64,000 nucleotides of DNA from Sediminibacillus albus (GTDB lineage Bacteria > Bacillota > Bacilli > Bacillales > Amphibacillaceae). The translations under genes were made by a program, and so were the position numbers. Below are positions 1 through 7,584 of the stretch, in pieces (the first letter of the stretch is position 1; each line of letters starts with the position of its first letter). The stretch covers positions 1 through 64,000 of the forward strand of contig NZ_FNFL01000009.1 of NCBI RefSeq assembly GCF_900101125.1. Reading direction: 5' to 3'. The notes under the pieces were generated by a model. It was not told the origin of the DNA. It saw only the letters and a list, made by a program, of their open reading frames with translations, and searched no databases.

Positions 1-271
1 CTAATGCGCCGCGGGCCCATCTGTAAGTGACAGCTCCGAAAAGCCGCCTTTCAACTTCTCTTCATGCGAAGAAAAGTATTACCCGGTATTAGCCCCGGTT
101 TCCCGGGGTTATCCCAGTCTTACAGGCAGGTTGCCCACGTGTTACTCACCCGTCCGCCGCTCGTTCCACAGCTTTCACCCCGAAGGGATCCGGCTGCTTC
201 ACGCGCTCGACTTGCATGTATTAGGCACGCCGCCAGCGTTCGTCCTGAGCCAAGATCAAACTCTCCATAAA
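1..271 (-). rRNA. rrs: 16S rRNA, 5' end (partial, runs off left edge)
   Basis: The reverse complement begins with the universal 16S 5' region: the AGAGTTTGATCCTGGCTCAG primer site at about 247-266, then GACGAACGCTGGCGGCGTGCC and the ATGCAAGTCGAGCG stretch, followed by the V1/V2 hairpins. Only the first about 270 nt are present and the rest lies beyond base 1. The mature 5' end is estimated from the usual distance to the primer site, so it is good to a few bases. The ORF-like reading through this region on the plus strand is not a gene. Confidence 0.97.
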
Positions 272-388
272 ATATGAGCTTGCTTGCTCGTTCAAAAAAC
301 TAGCTTGTTTCTTACTTGACATACTGGTTGTTTTGTTCAGTTTTCAAAGATCAAATTTTGCGGGCCGCCGTTTTTGGCGACGAAATAT

Positions 389-417
389 ACTATATCATGG
401 TTGCATGTAAGTGTCAA
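389..417 (-). promoter_or_regulatory. rRNA operon promoter (sigma-A type)
   Basis: On the minus strand a perfect -35 TTGACA (412-417) is followed after 17 bp by the -10 TATAGT (389-394). Transcription would start near 382 and enter a leader of about 110 nt before the 16S gene. The leader carries the TTGAAAACTGAACAAAAC type sequence common ahead of Bacillaceae 16S genes. The sequence above it (420-540) is AT-rich and may act as an UP element; a second upstream promoter could not be defined. Confidence 0.8.
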
Positions 418-534
418 CGGTTTTTCAATAAAAATGTAACCAAAGTTGAACGAATCATTCAGCAATAATTACGGCGCCAACTTGCAACAAAAAATAATAT
501 AACATATCCATAATCCATTATCAATAGAAATTAT

Positions 535-603
535 TAAAAACTTCTGGCGGATATCCACAGTCAAATTTCAGCTTAGTTTCACTGACCATATATCCCCAGA
601 AGT
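535..603 (-). terminator. rho-independent terminator after pgmB
   Basis: Minus-strand transcripts leaving the HAD gene at 614 meet a long imperfect hairpin. Its outer stem is ACTTCTGG (596-603) paired with CCAGAAGT (540-547), with further internal pairing. It is followed by TTTTTAATAA. It separates this unit from the rRNA promoter. Confidence 0.7.
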
Positions 604-613
604 CTGTCTCTAA

Positions 614-1270
614 TCAATCATATTTTTGTTTAAGCAGGCTTAAGCTTAACAGGCTGCTATCTTCAATAATCCAGTCAGCCCTGGATAATGTCTCCCGGTC
701 TCCAATTCCTACCGCGAACATGCCAGCCGACTTAATAGCGGCCACACCCGAGCGGGCATCCTCAATCCCTATACAGTTATCCGGATTTGCCCCCAATTGT
801 TCTGCTGCAGTCAAAAACACCTCTGGATCAGGTTTTCCCCGTTTTACTTCAGCTGCATCTACTACTGTATCTAATAAGTCTGTAATTTCGAGCTTCTGAA
901 TAACTGTTTGGGCATTCTTACTAGCCGAAGCCAGGCCTGTTTTTATGCCTGCTTGCTTTACTTCCTTCATAAAGGCTTCTACTCCCGGAAGCAAATCGTC
1001 CGGGCTGATTTTCCTAATCAATGTCTGGTAATGCTCATTCTTCTTAGCAGCCAGTTGTTCTTTTTCTTTCTCCGTATAACTCTTGCTGCCCTGCTCAAGA
1101 ATCAAATTTAAAGAATCTATTCTGCTCAACCCTTTTAATTGTTCATTAAAAGCACGGTCAAAAGGAATGTGAAGTTCATCGGCCAATGTTTTCCATGCTA
1201 GGAAATGGTATTCAGCAGTATCAGTGATTACTCCATCAAGATCATAAATAATCGCTTCTATCTTAGCCAT
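614..1270 (-). CDS. pgmB: Beta-phosphoglucomutase-like HAD hydrolase
   Basis: A 218-residue protein, the usual length for beta-phosphoglucomutase, which interconverts beta-glucose-1-phosphate and glucose-6-phosphate during maltose/trehalose breakdown. It starts with the HAD motif I DLDGVITDTAEYH, in which the first Asp is the phosphorylated nucleophile. Motif II is LASASKN, and the Lys plus acidic motifs GKPDPEVF and GIEDARSGVAA come at the C-terminal side. A longer frame reaches 1351, but the ATG at 1268-1270 has the better ribosome site (GGAGGATGG just upstream) and gives the family N-terminus. There is no phosphorylase or sugar transporter beside it, so the physiological substrate is inferred from family only. 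It follows a small unknown gene on the same strand by 77 bp and ends at a terminator. Confidence 0.85.
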   Translation of the reverse strand: MAKIEAIIYDLDGVITDTAEYHFLAWKTLADELHIPFDRAFNEQLKGLSRIDSLNLILEQGSKSYTEKEKEQLAAKKNEHYQTLIRKISPDDLLPGVEAFMKEVKQAGIKTGLASASKNAQTVIQKLEITDLLDTVVDAAEVKRGKPDPEVFLTAAEQLGANPDNCIGIEDARSGVAAIKSAGMFAVGIGDRETLSRADWIIEDSSLLSLSLLKQKYD

Positions 1271-1347
1271 AAACCATCCTCCATCCAGATTATATGCTGT
1301 AAACCGAATATAACATATTAACAGAATGGTTACTAACAATCCATTAG

Positions 1348-1554
1348 TCACTTAGGTATGTACTTTATGCACTCCTTTTCTTCCGCTACTCTGCGAAATA
1401 GCTGAAAGAGAATCCGGTACCGTTCTTTGATTGCTCTTCTTACCCGATGATCTATCCGCTTATCTTGAAGATCCATAAGCATTTCTTCCAATTCTCTCTT
1501 AATAAGATATTCTATCTCCTTTTGTTCCATATCATTGACTATAAACCCAAGCAT
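1348..1554 (-). CDS. Small conserved-looking protein of unknown function
   Basis: A 68-residue, strongly charged protein: acidic-helical in the first half (EQKEIEYLIKRELEEM) and basic in the second (RIDHRVRRAIKERYRILF). It has no signal peptide or membrane segment and is probably all helical. A ribosome site AGAGGTG lies 6 bp before the ATG at 1552-1554, and an internal ATG at 1530 is the only other likely start. It precedes pgmB on the same strand and may be co-transcribed with it. The family is not recognised and no function is proposed. Confidence 0.6.
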   Translation of the reverse strand: MLGFIVNDMEQKEIEYLIKRELEEMLMDLQDKRIDHRVRRAIKERYRILFQLFRRVAEEKECIKYIPK

Positions 1555-1783
1555 CTTATCACCTCTTAATGGATTCTCCTTATTTTCACTTTACCAGGTT
1601 GAATCATTTATTATTTTTTCCATTTCTCTGCGTTTTATAAAGACAGCGGTAAATAAAATGTAAGCTCGCTGTAAATGTGAATAATAATAAAATTTTGAAT
1701 CCTGCAAAGACAATCCTTCCCCACAAGCTCATTAACAGGGAGTTTCCATCATAAAATAGAGCAAGTCCAAAAGGAGGGGAGAA

Positions 1784-2545
1784 ATGGAACATTTTTATGT
1801 ACTGAAATGGAATCGATGGAAAAGGTGGGCGTTCATCATGATAGCTGCGCTATTTTCTGCTTTTATCTTATGGATAGATAGCGAAAGTACATTATCGGTA
1901 TTCTCAAGCAAAGAAAGTCCCGCCGCCTTAAGCAAAGGTAACGACCAGGATCCTGACATCGCCTTAACCTTTAACATTAGCTGGGGAAATGAAAAAGTGG
2001 AACCAATCCTTGAACAATTGAAAAAACACAAGGCAAAAGCAACTTTCTTTTTAAGCGGGGAATGGGCCGAACGGCATCCGGAAATTGTGGATAAGATTGC
2101 AGAAGATGAACATGAAATCGGAATGCTCGGTTATCGTTATAAAAGTTATTTAAGCCAGGAGAAGGAACAAGTAAGGAAAGACTTGACCTACGCCAAGGAG
2201 GTTTTTCGGAAGCTCGGTTACCCGGAAACCAAGTTACTTCGTACACCAAGCGGCCACTTTAATAAGGAGATATTGGCCATGGCCGAAGAACTTGGGTTTA
2301 AAGTCATCCAGTGGAATGTAAATCCTCAGGATTGGAAAAATCCGGGTGAACAAAACATCATCGATAATATTCTTAAAAATACTGCCAACGGGGACATTAT
2401 CCTACTGCATGCTTCTGATTCTGTGAAGCAGACGCCCAGCGCTCTTGAAACTGTTTTGCCCGGTCTTAAAAACAAGGGGTTTCATTACGTAACAATCTCC
2501 GAGTTGATTGCCAGGACAGAAGCTGAATCAGAGGCAATTGAATAA
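1784..2545 (+). CDS. pdaB: Sporulation polysaccharide deacetylase-family protein PdaB
   Basis: A 253-residue NodB-fold (carbohydrate esterase 4) protein. One N-terminal membrane anchor lies at about residues 14-31, and the rest is extracytoplasmic or in the forespore envelope. In B. subtilis PdaB is needed for late spore cortex maintenance. Family motifs are recognisable but degenerate: TFNISWG at 62-68 in place of TFDDGP, GMLGYRY at 113-119 where the zinc-binding H-x3-H normally sits, then RTPSGHFN (153-160), DWKNPG (183-188) and ILLHAS (206-211). The missing Asp and both His suggest weak or altered catalysis. A strong site AAAGGAGGGGAG precedes the ATG. A sigma-G-like -10 (CATCATA at 1747-1753) is present but no convincing -35. 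Confidence 0.93.
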   Translation: MEHFYVLKWNRWKRWAFIMIAALFSAFILWIDSESTLSVFSSKESPAALSKGNDQDPDIALTFNISWGNEKVEPILEQLKKHKAKATFFLSGEWAERHPEIVDKIAEDEHEIGMLGYRYKSYLSQEKEQVRKDLTYAKEVFRKLGYPETKLLRTPSGHFNKEILAMAEELGFKVIQWNVNPQDWKNPGEQNIIDNILKNTANGDIILLHASDSVKQTPSALETVLPGLKNKGFHYVTISELIARTEAESEAIE

Positions 2546-2553
2546 TGATTAAA

Positions 2554-2590
2554 AAGCAAGCGTCTTAATTTCTACGCTTGCTTTTTTTCT
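2554..2590. terminator. Bidirectional terminator shared by pdaB and kbaA
   Basis: A 10-bp perfect stem (2554-2563 AAGCAAGCGT with 2574-2583 ACGCTTGCTT) and a 10-nt loop. T-runs follow on the plus strand (TTTTTTTC) and on the minus strand (TTTTTAATC). The kbaA stop codon (2565-2567) lies in the loop, so one stem arm is also kbaA coding sequence. Confidence 0.85.
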
Positions 2591-3233
2591 TTTTATTCTT
2601 TTTCGGTTTTGTTTCTGCTGTTAATGCTTTTCCTTGTGTTGCTTCTTTCTGGTTTGTTATTCGATGCAGCAGCAATAACTGATATGTATTACATGCTAAT
2701 AACGGAATAATCATTAACCAGGCATAGTCGCTGCCAGTGGAACGAAGTCCAGGCACCCATTCAATTGAAGTGACTACAAACATAAAAAACAAAGCAGGTA
2801 TGAATGCCCTGGAGTTTGTTTCCTTTGCTTTAATCCCAGCAATGATCAAGCTGTAACCTAATAAAACCACAGCTACCAGTATATAAATGAAAATGGCAAC
2901 TTCTCCGTCCGCTGACTTGTATCTAAAATAAATTAAATCAAACAAAGTAAATAAAACCAAGACAACTTGAATAGGAGTCCAAAATCCCTTGAACATTCCC
3001 AAACCAAATTGATTAATCGTAAGGTATGCGAAAAAACCCATTTGGCTGATTAAGCTGAATACTAATCCAAGCGCCGTAAAAAATACCAATAACCCTAAAA
3101 GTTCAAATAAATCTATAGGCTTTAAAAATTCAGCATAAGAATTAGCCTTTACAAAAAAGCTGGTTAAAATTGTAGAAACCGCGCCGACTAACAGTGTAGT
3201 TAAAAACATATGTACCCAATTTCTGCTGCTCAC
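2565..3233 (-). CDS. kbaA: KinB signalling pathway activation protein KbaA
   Basis: A 222-residue integral membrane protein with about six hydrophobic segments (near residues 10-28, 42-63, 84-103, 112-130, 144-158 and 170-188) and a very basic C-terminal tail (KPKKNKKKKSKRR). In B. subtilis KbaA is needed for activation of the sporulation kinase KinB. Identity rests on its overall sequence and on the neighbourhood pdaB-kbaA-gerD, which matches B. subtilis. It is convergent with pdaB and divergent from gerD. The last nine codons and the stop form part of the shared terminator hairpin. Confidence 0.9.
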   Translation of the reverse strand: MSSRNWVHMFLTTLLVGAVSTILTSFFVKANSYAEFLKPIDLFELLGLLVFFTALGLVFSLISQMGFFAYLTINQFGLGMFKGFWTPIQVVLVLFTLFDLIYFRYKSADGEVAIFIYILVAVVLLGYSLIIAGIKAKETNSRAFIPALFFMFVVTSIEWVPGLRSTGSDYAWLMIIPLLACNTYQLLLLHRITNQKEATQGKALTAETKPKKNKKKKSKRRN

Positions 3234-3308
3234 TATATATCCTCCTAATTAACGAGTACCTTGTCCCTCTGGTATTTTACCATGAATCCTTAGTTTTTTC
3301 CTTACCCA

Positions 3309-3338
3309 TACATATTTTTTCTGATCCTTACCATATTA
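3309..3338 (+). promoter_or_regulatory. Putative sigma-G-type promoter of gerD
   Basis: TACATA (3309-3314; the sigma-G -35 consensus is TGMATA), 17 bp, then CATATTA (3332-3338; consensus CATNNTA), ending 36 bp before the gerD start. gerD is known to be transcribed in the forespore by sigma-G in B. subtilis. The match is good but the sites are short. Confidence 0.5.
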
Positions 3339-3374
3339 AGATTAAGTAAGTGGAATAAAAGGAGTTGACCCTTT

Positions 3375-4049
3375 GTGTTTAGACTCATTCCAGCAATGAT
3401 GATTTGTGCTTCTCTGCTTATGCTAAGCTCTTGCGGAGGCGGGGGCAATCCTACAAGTGGAGAAGAAGGCAATTACGACACCACCAAAAAAATGGTTACC
3501 GATATATTGAAAACCGATGAAGGAAAGAAAGCAATCACAGAGGTTCTCTCTGATGAAGAGATGCAAAAAACCTATGTGATTGAGGGTAACACCGTCAAAG
3601 ACTCTGTCAATAAAGCATTAACTTCCGAAGAAGGAAAAAAATTCTGGACAAAGATGTTCGACGATCCCAAATTTGTCGAATCGTTCTCTAAGACCCTTCA
3701 AGATCAGCACAAAGACGTAATGAAGGGACTAATGAGCGATTCTGCATTCCAAAAGCAGATGATGGAATTATTTCAAAACCCGGAAATGACGGAGCAAATG
3801 GTGAGTGCATTAAAAAGTCAGCAATTCCGGGAACATTTAGAAAAGACGGTTCAAGAAACCATGGAATCCCCAATGTTCAAGGCGCAAATGAGTGACATCA
3901 TCCTGAAAGCCGCTGAACAGATGAAACCAACCCAAGGCTCTCAAGGTCAAGGTGGTGGTTCTGGTCAAGGTGGCGGTCAAGGTGGTCAAGGCGGCCAGGG
4001 CGGTGGTGGAGGACAAGGTGAAGGCGGTGGACAAGGCGGTGGCGGATAA
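3375..4049 (+). CDS. gerD: Spore germination lipoprotein GerD
   Basis: A 224-residue lipoprotein of the spore inner membrane that organises nutrient germinant receptors (the germinosome) in Bacillus. The start is a GTG, with GGAG about 10 bp upstream. A short signal peptide ends in the lipobox LSSC, giving lipidated Cys20. Residues about 35-180 are the helical GerD core, with repeated EEGKKF/DPKFVESF-like segments. The last about 35 residues are almost only Gly and Gln (repeats of GQGG), longer and more regular than is usual. It is divergent from kbaA and followed by its own terminator. Confidence 0.94.
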   Translation: MFRLIPAMMICASLLMLSSCGGGGNPTSGEEGNYDTTKKMVTDILKTDEGKKAITEVLSDEEMQKTYVIEGNTVKDSVNKALTSEEGKKFWTKMFDDPKFVESFSKTLQDQHKDVMKGLMSDSAFQKQMMELFQNPEMTEQMVSALKSQQFREHLEKTVQETMESPMFKAQMSDIILKAAEQMKPTQGSQGQGGGSGQGGGQGGQGGQGGGGGQGEGGGQGGGG

Positions 4050-4111
4050 GCCAGTGCTACACTTCCCCTTCTTCCGAAACGCACCTTAAAAAGCAGATCC
4101 AATGTCTGCCC

Positions 4112-4153
4112 AGCTTGTAGAGAAGCCTCAGGGTTTTTCTGCAAGCTTTTTTA
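4112..4153 (+). terminator. Terminator after gerD
   Basis: A long imperfect stem from AGCTTG (4112-4117) to CAAGCT (4142-4147), with extra pairing of AGA/TCT and CC/GG around a short loop. It is followed by TTTTTTATC. It lies about 60 bp after the gerD stop. Confidence 0.8.
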
Positions 4154-4287
4154 TCTCTTTAAGGGAAGGGCTGACCGCTCATTTTCCGTGAAGGAACGCC
4201 CGCTTCTCCTTATAAAACCTTGCTTATCTGTCTCCTCCAGAATTATTTCTTCCATTAACCCTGATTTCATTTCTTTTTTTAATCGAA

Positions 4288-4323
4288 ACAAAAAAAGGGC
4301 CATTCGAGAATTCCCGAACAGCC
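4288..4323 (-). terminator. Terminator after salA
   Basis: On the minus strand a hairpin containing the palindrome TTCGGGAATTCTCGAA, closed by GGC/GCC, is followed by CTTTTTTTG. It lies about 45 bp beyond the salA stop and ends the cwlD-salA unit. Confidence 0.75.
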
Positions 4324-4365
4324 TGCAAGCAGACCTTTGTAACAGGCCTGCTATTTTTCAAATGA

Positions 4366-5421
4366 TCATTCAAAAGTATCAATTACTTTCGCAGCAACTT
4401 TCCTGTATTCTTTTCCGTTAGGATGGTCCTCTTGATAAACCGAAGGAGCAAACACTCCATCTTCATCATAAGGCTGCTGTAACGGTAACTGGCCGATTAC
4501 TTTCGTTTTTAGATATTCCGCAAGCTTCTTTCCGCCGCCTTTTCCAAAAACATATTCCTTTTCTCCAGTTACTTTACTTTCAAAATAGGCCATGTTTTCA
4601 ACTATTCCAATAATTTCATGGTCTGTCTGTAAAGCCATCTGACCAGCTCTGGCAGCAACAAAGGCAGCTGTTGGATGTGGAGTTGTTACAATAATTTCTT
4701 TAGAAGACGGCAGCATGGAATGAACATCAAGTGCTACATCTCCTGTACCTGGCGGCAGATCAAGCAATAGGTAGTCAAGCTCGCCCCACTCAACTTCTTT
4801 AAAAAAGCTTGTAAGCATTTTTCCGAGCATAGGGCCGCGCCAAATAATCGGTGAGTTATCTTCCACAAAAAATCCCATAGAAACGAGTTTAACACCGAAG
4901 CGTTCAACAGGTATAATCTTCTCCCCACGAACGACAGGGCGCTCCTCCACTCCCATCATATCCGGAATACTAAACCCATATATGTCTGCGTCTATAATTC
5001 CAACTTTTTTTCCTAGTCTGGTTAAAGCTACAGCAAGGTTTACGGTCACTGTTGATTTCCCTACCCCGCCTTTACCGCTGGCAATGGCTACAAAGTTAGT
5101 TTTGGATCCTTCGCCTAAGAGCGAGTGTGCCTTATCCTGGTCTTCTGCAGGCTGATATTTTTCTATCACTTCCTCCGGCAGTTGGTCGAAGCGGAGCCCG
5201 ACTGTATTTGCACCTGCTTTCTTTAGTACATTTACTATCTCCTGCTGCAATTGCATCTGTTCGCCTGTATTTGTTTTGGCAATCGCTATCTTGACGCTTA
5301 CATGCTTCTTCTCTTCCTTAATGCGTACCTCTTCAATCGCGCCGGTTTTTTCAAAGGTGGTATGTAAAAACGGGTCCTCAATCGGATTTAATAATTCATA
5401 AACTTGCTCTTGTGTTAGCAA
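4366..5421 (-). CDS. salA: Mrp/NBP35-family ATP-binding protein SalA
   Basis: A 351-residue P-loop ATPase of the Mrp/NBP35 type, present in nearly all Bacilli. Family members carry or transfer Fe-S clusters; in B. subtilis SalA represses scoC and so affects protease genes. An N-terminal DUF59-like domain covers about residues 1-95. The deviant Walker A is GKGGVGKST near residue 115, with DADIYG and the switch motif DLPPGTGD further on. No C-terminal CxxC is seen. An upstream ATG exists at 5431-5433, but it directly abuts AAAGG. The TTG at 5419-5421 sits 5 bp after GGTGA and gives the normal family N-terminus (LTQEQVYELL), so I chose it. Confidence 0.9.
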   Translation of the reverse strand: MLTQEQVYELLNPIEDPFLHTTFEKTGAIEEVRIKEEKKHVSVKIAIAKTNTGEQMQLQQEIVNVLKKAGANTVGLRFDQLPEEVIEKYQPAEDQDKAHSLLGEGSKTNFVAIASGKGGVGKSTVTVNLAVALTRLGKKVGIIDADIYGFSIPDMMGVEERPVVRGEKIIPVERFGVKLVSMGFFVEDNSPIIWRGPMLGKMLTSFFKEVEWGELDYLLLDLPPGTGDVALDVHSMLPSSKEIIVTTPHPTAAFVAARAGQMALQTDHEIIGIVENMAYFESKVTGEKEYVFGKGGGKKLAEYLKTKVIGQLPLQQPYDEDGVFAPSVYQEDHPNGKEYRKVAAKVIDTFE

Positions 5422-5529
5422 ATGTGTCACCATCCTTTAATCGATGTGCTTGTCCCTTCACTGCTAGTATAACATATCTCACAGGGATTCTAAGTGATAT
5501 GGATTATCGATTCGTATGGTGCTCTCCAT

Positions 5530-6243
5530 TCAATCTTCTTTGCCTTCTGTTACATAGCGAAGGATTCCTTCATAAATACTGGCAGCCATTTTTTCCTGAT
5601 AATTGTTGGATTTTAACAATTCCCGCTCATGCTCATTAGACAAAAAACCAATTTCCACCAAGGCCCCTGGTGATGAAGCATGCTTTAACAAATACATGCT
5701 ATTAAGAGCAAGTGCTTCCCGATTGGTGTTTTCCAAATTTCGCTTAATCTCTGCCTGAATTAATTTGGCCAAGTTTTCATTTTCTTTTTTGGGTGGGAAA
5801 TAAAATGTTTGGGCGCCGGACCATTGCTTAGACGGGAGGGCGTTCAAATGAATACTTACAAAGAAATCCGCTTCCTTATCCTTAATGAAGGCCAAACGGT
5901 TACGTATGTCTTCCGATTTCCTTCTTGATAACCCTTTTGTGCCTTCACTTGCGAGATCCTGGTCATTCTCTCTTGTCAAAAAGACTAATGCACCTGCCTG
6001 CTGCAAGTAGTTTTGCAGCTTTTTAGCGACAATCAGCGCGATTTCCTTTTCCTGCGTATCATCGCTTCCTTCTGCTCCTCCATCTGGTCCTCCATGTCCC
6101 GGATCCAGTACAATTACTTTTCCTGACAATGGCAGTGACCATGAATCCCAGGAATCTGTCGATTGTTGAATTGGATATTGAATTAATAAGACCAACAGAA
6201 TAACACCGATCATCCAAATGGTCACTTTTACGTACTTTCTCAT
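5530..6243 (-). CDS. cwlD: N-acetylmuramoyl-L-alanine amidase CwlD
   Basis: A 237-residue zinc amidase (Amidase_3). During sporulation CwlD, with PdaA, starts the formation of muramic-delta-lactam in the spore cortex, the mark recognised by germination lytic enzymes. An N-terminal membrane anchor lies at residues 8-24. Zinc ligands and the catalytic residue are all visible: LDPGHGG (His50), Glu65 in QEKEIAL, SIHLNA (His132) and VEIGFLSN (Glu197). Normal length. It lies 108 bp upstream of salA, and a sigma-E-like promoter is seen upstream. Confidence 0.95.
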   Translation of the reverse strand: MRKYVKVTIWMIGVILLVLLIQYPIQQSTDSWDSWSLPLSGKVIVLDPGHGGPDGGAEGSDDTQEKEIALIVAKKLQNYLQQAGALVFLTRENDQDLASEGTKGLSRRKSEDIRNRLAFIKDKEADFFVSIHLNALPSKQWSGAQTFYFPPKKENENLAKLIQAEIKRNLENTNREALALNSMYLLKHASSPGALVEIGFLSNEHERELLKSNNYQEKMAASIYEGILRYVTEGKED

Positions 6244-6279
6244 TGTCTTATCCCCCTAAAACGTTCGTCCTGTTGTTCA

Positions 6280-6309
6280 ACTATATGGGACAAGGCTACG
6301 GTTTATGAC
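6280..6309 (-). promoter_or_regulatory. Putative sigma-E-type promoter of cwlD
   Basis: On the minus strand GTCATAA (6303-6309), then 15 bp, then CATATAGT (6280-6287). This resembles the mother-cell sigma-E boxes (KMATATT and CATACAMT), 36 bp before the cwlD start. cwlD is known to be sporulation-controlled in B. subtilis. Confidence 0.45.
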
Positions 6310-6365
6310 AGTAATTTGACGTGAATACCGGCGGCATTACAGGAACGAGGCATTTATCGTCGATA

Positions 6366-6397
6366 ACAAAAAAACCCCTGGCTTAATGCCAGAGGTT
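6366..6397 (-). terminator. Terminator after the 6.4-kb pseudogene
   Basis: Minus strand ACCTCTGGC (6388-6396), a 5-nt loop, and GCCAGGGGT (6374-6382), followed by TTTTTTTG. It lies just beyond the end of the frameshifted pseudogene frame. Confidence 0.8.
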
Positions 6398-6430
6398 TCG
6401 GTTTGATAAATCCAATTAACGTTTTGAGAA

Positions 6431-6816
6431 CTATACAATTAAATCTTGAGGATACCTAATCAATCGAAATCCTTTAGTATCAATGCTTGGAAGAATTGTA
6501 TTTGGATAATAATGTATGTTTATTTCGTAATTAACGCCATCTACCATAGTATCAGATACTGAAGCGCTTACTCCCATGCCTCACGAGCTGGGGTTGACGA
6601 ATATGTTGCGGCTTGATTATAAGTGATTTTGTATGCATTACCCTGTAAAGTTGTTCGACTTACCGTCTTTGTACCTGTTGCCTCTGACGTCGCCATCATA
6701 AGGTTGTTATCAAGATTATTACCACTTGTCTTATCTGCAGAACTTGTAGAAGATAATTCAATATTTACCTCTTTAGGGGGCCCCGTAACCGTGATATCAC
6801 TGGCTATACTGCACAT
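6431..6816 (-). pseudogene. Frameshifted gene for an unknown secreted or lipoprotein
   Basis: The frame from 6816 runs to a stop at 6568, ending TPAREAWE. The sequence after it continues in another frame with clean coding character: GVSASVSDTMVDGVNYEINI followed by HYYPNTILPSIDTKGFRLI, to a TAG at 6431-6433. The shift lies at about 6575-6582. Upstream of the ATG the frame also stays open and encodes a signal-peptide-like stretch (NLHNFGVIGVLITWMCS). It has no start codon in that frame, but an ATG (6862-6864) lies one frame off. Two frameshifts would turn this into a secreted protein of about 140 residues ending just before a terminator. No family is recognised. Confidence 0.6.
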
Positions 6817-7142
6817 CCAGGTGATAAGAACCCCTATTACACCAAAATTGTGTAAGTTCCATTTCTATAATTTCGTAGACGGAAAATGTATTTTATAATT
6901 GGAGAAACTGTAAATGATTCGGTATAATTTCTTTATTGTTTAAATACAAGATACCTACCTATAATGGAGAGAGCATAGATATCCATTAATTGGCTAAATC
7001 TAAAAATATCTTACCAGAAGGCTCAGTAAATGTTTAATGACTTAAGGATGCTCTATCCCCCTGTAGATAGAATTTTTCACCTGTGAGGGCATATTTACAT
7101 TATCTCCAATAGAGCCAAGTTCATATAGGAGGGTAATAAATC
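6817..7142. other. Intergenic stretch without a recognised gene
   Basis: AT-rich, 326 bp. The left 60 bases hold the out-of-frame leader of the pseudogene on the minus strand. The right end holds the ribosome site (GGAGGG) of the next plus-strand gene. No hairpin, RNA gene or further convincing frame was seen. Confidence 0.5.
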
Positions 7143-7511
7143 ATGAAAAGATATATCGTTATAGGTGTCATTCTATTTGCTAGTGTATTTACCTTGCTAG
7201 CCATTAACTTTAATAGTGATGAAACAATATATATTAAAATGCAAGATACTGTTCAGGATCATACCGAAGACAATAGTTCCAATGAGAAGATGACTGAAGA
7301 GTGGGCTGCAGAGAAATTGTTTAGATACTTGGAGAAGCAAAATCATCCGTCCAACAATTTTGAGCTTCACTTAGAAGAAAAAGAACAAGAAAAAGACAGC
7401 TATGTTATGAAAGCATATAACGTAGTTGGCGAAGATGATTCTCAATTCAAAGAAAAAATAGGCTTGTACGCTGTAAGTAAAAGTACTGGTGAAATAACAT
7501 CACTTAATTAA
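7143..7511 (+). CDS. Small secreted protein of unknown function
   Basis: A 122-residue protein with a good ribosome site (GGAGGG, 8 bp before the ATG). A hydrophobic N-terminal segment at residues 4-22 (signal peptide or anchor) is followed by an acidic, Asn/Asp-rich linker. A C-terminal part of about 70 residues (from TEEWAAEKLF to STGEITSLN) has the alternating pattern of small PepSY/cystatin-like extracellular domains that end with a 'TGEI' strand. That resemblance is by eye only. It sits alone on the plus strand between two relics (6.4-kb pseudogene and IS fragment), in a region that differs from the B. subtilis gene order. Confidence 0.6.
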   Translation: MKRYIVIGVILFASVFTLLAINFNSDETIYIKMQDTVQDHTEDNSSNEKMTEEWAAEKLFRYLEKQNHPSNNFELHLEEKEQEKDSYVMKAYNVVGEDDSQFKEKIGLYAVSKSTGEITSLN

Positions 7512-7584
7512 ATGAGTCACTCATGTAGGAAAAGCTCTCATCTGAACTTGGAGCGACACAATCAAATAAGACTAAATAAAACAC

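Noticed and set aside
64-270. Plus-strand open frame at the left edge
   Set aside because: It is the antisense reading of the 16S rRNA 5' end.
1604-1792. Minus-strand frame of 62 residues with a membrane-like segment
   Set aside because: It overlaps the pdaB start and has no ribosome site at the first or internal ATG. Probably chance.
4188-4421. Plus-strand frame of 77 residues
   Set aside because: It runs across the salA terminator and into the salA end, with no ribosome site.
6568-6898. Divergent plus-strand frame of 91 residues opposite the pseudogene
   Set aside because: No ribosome site. The minus-strand reading has better coding character and a matching terminator.
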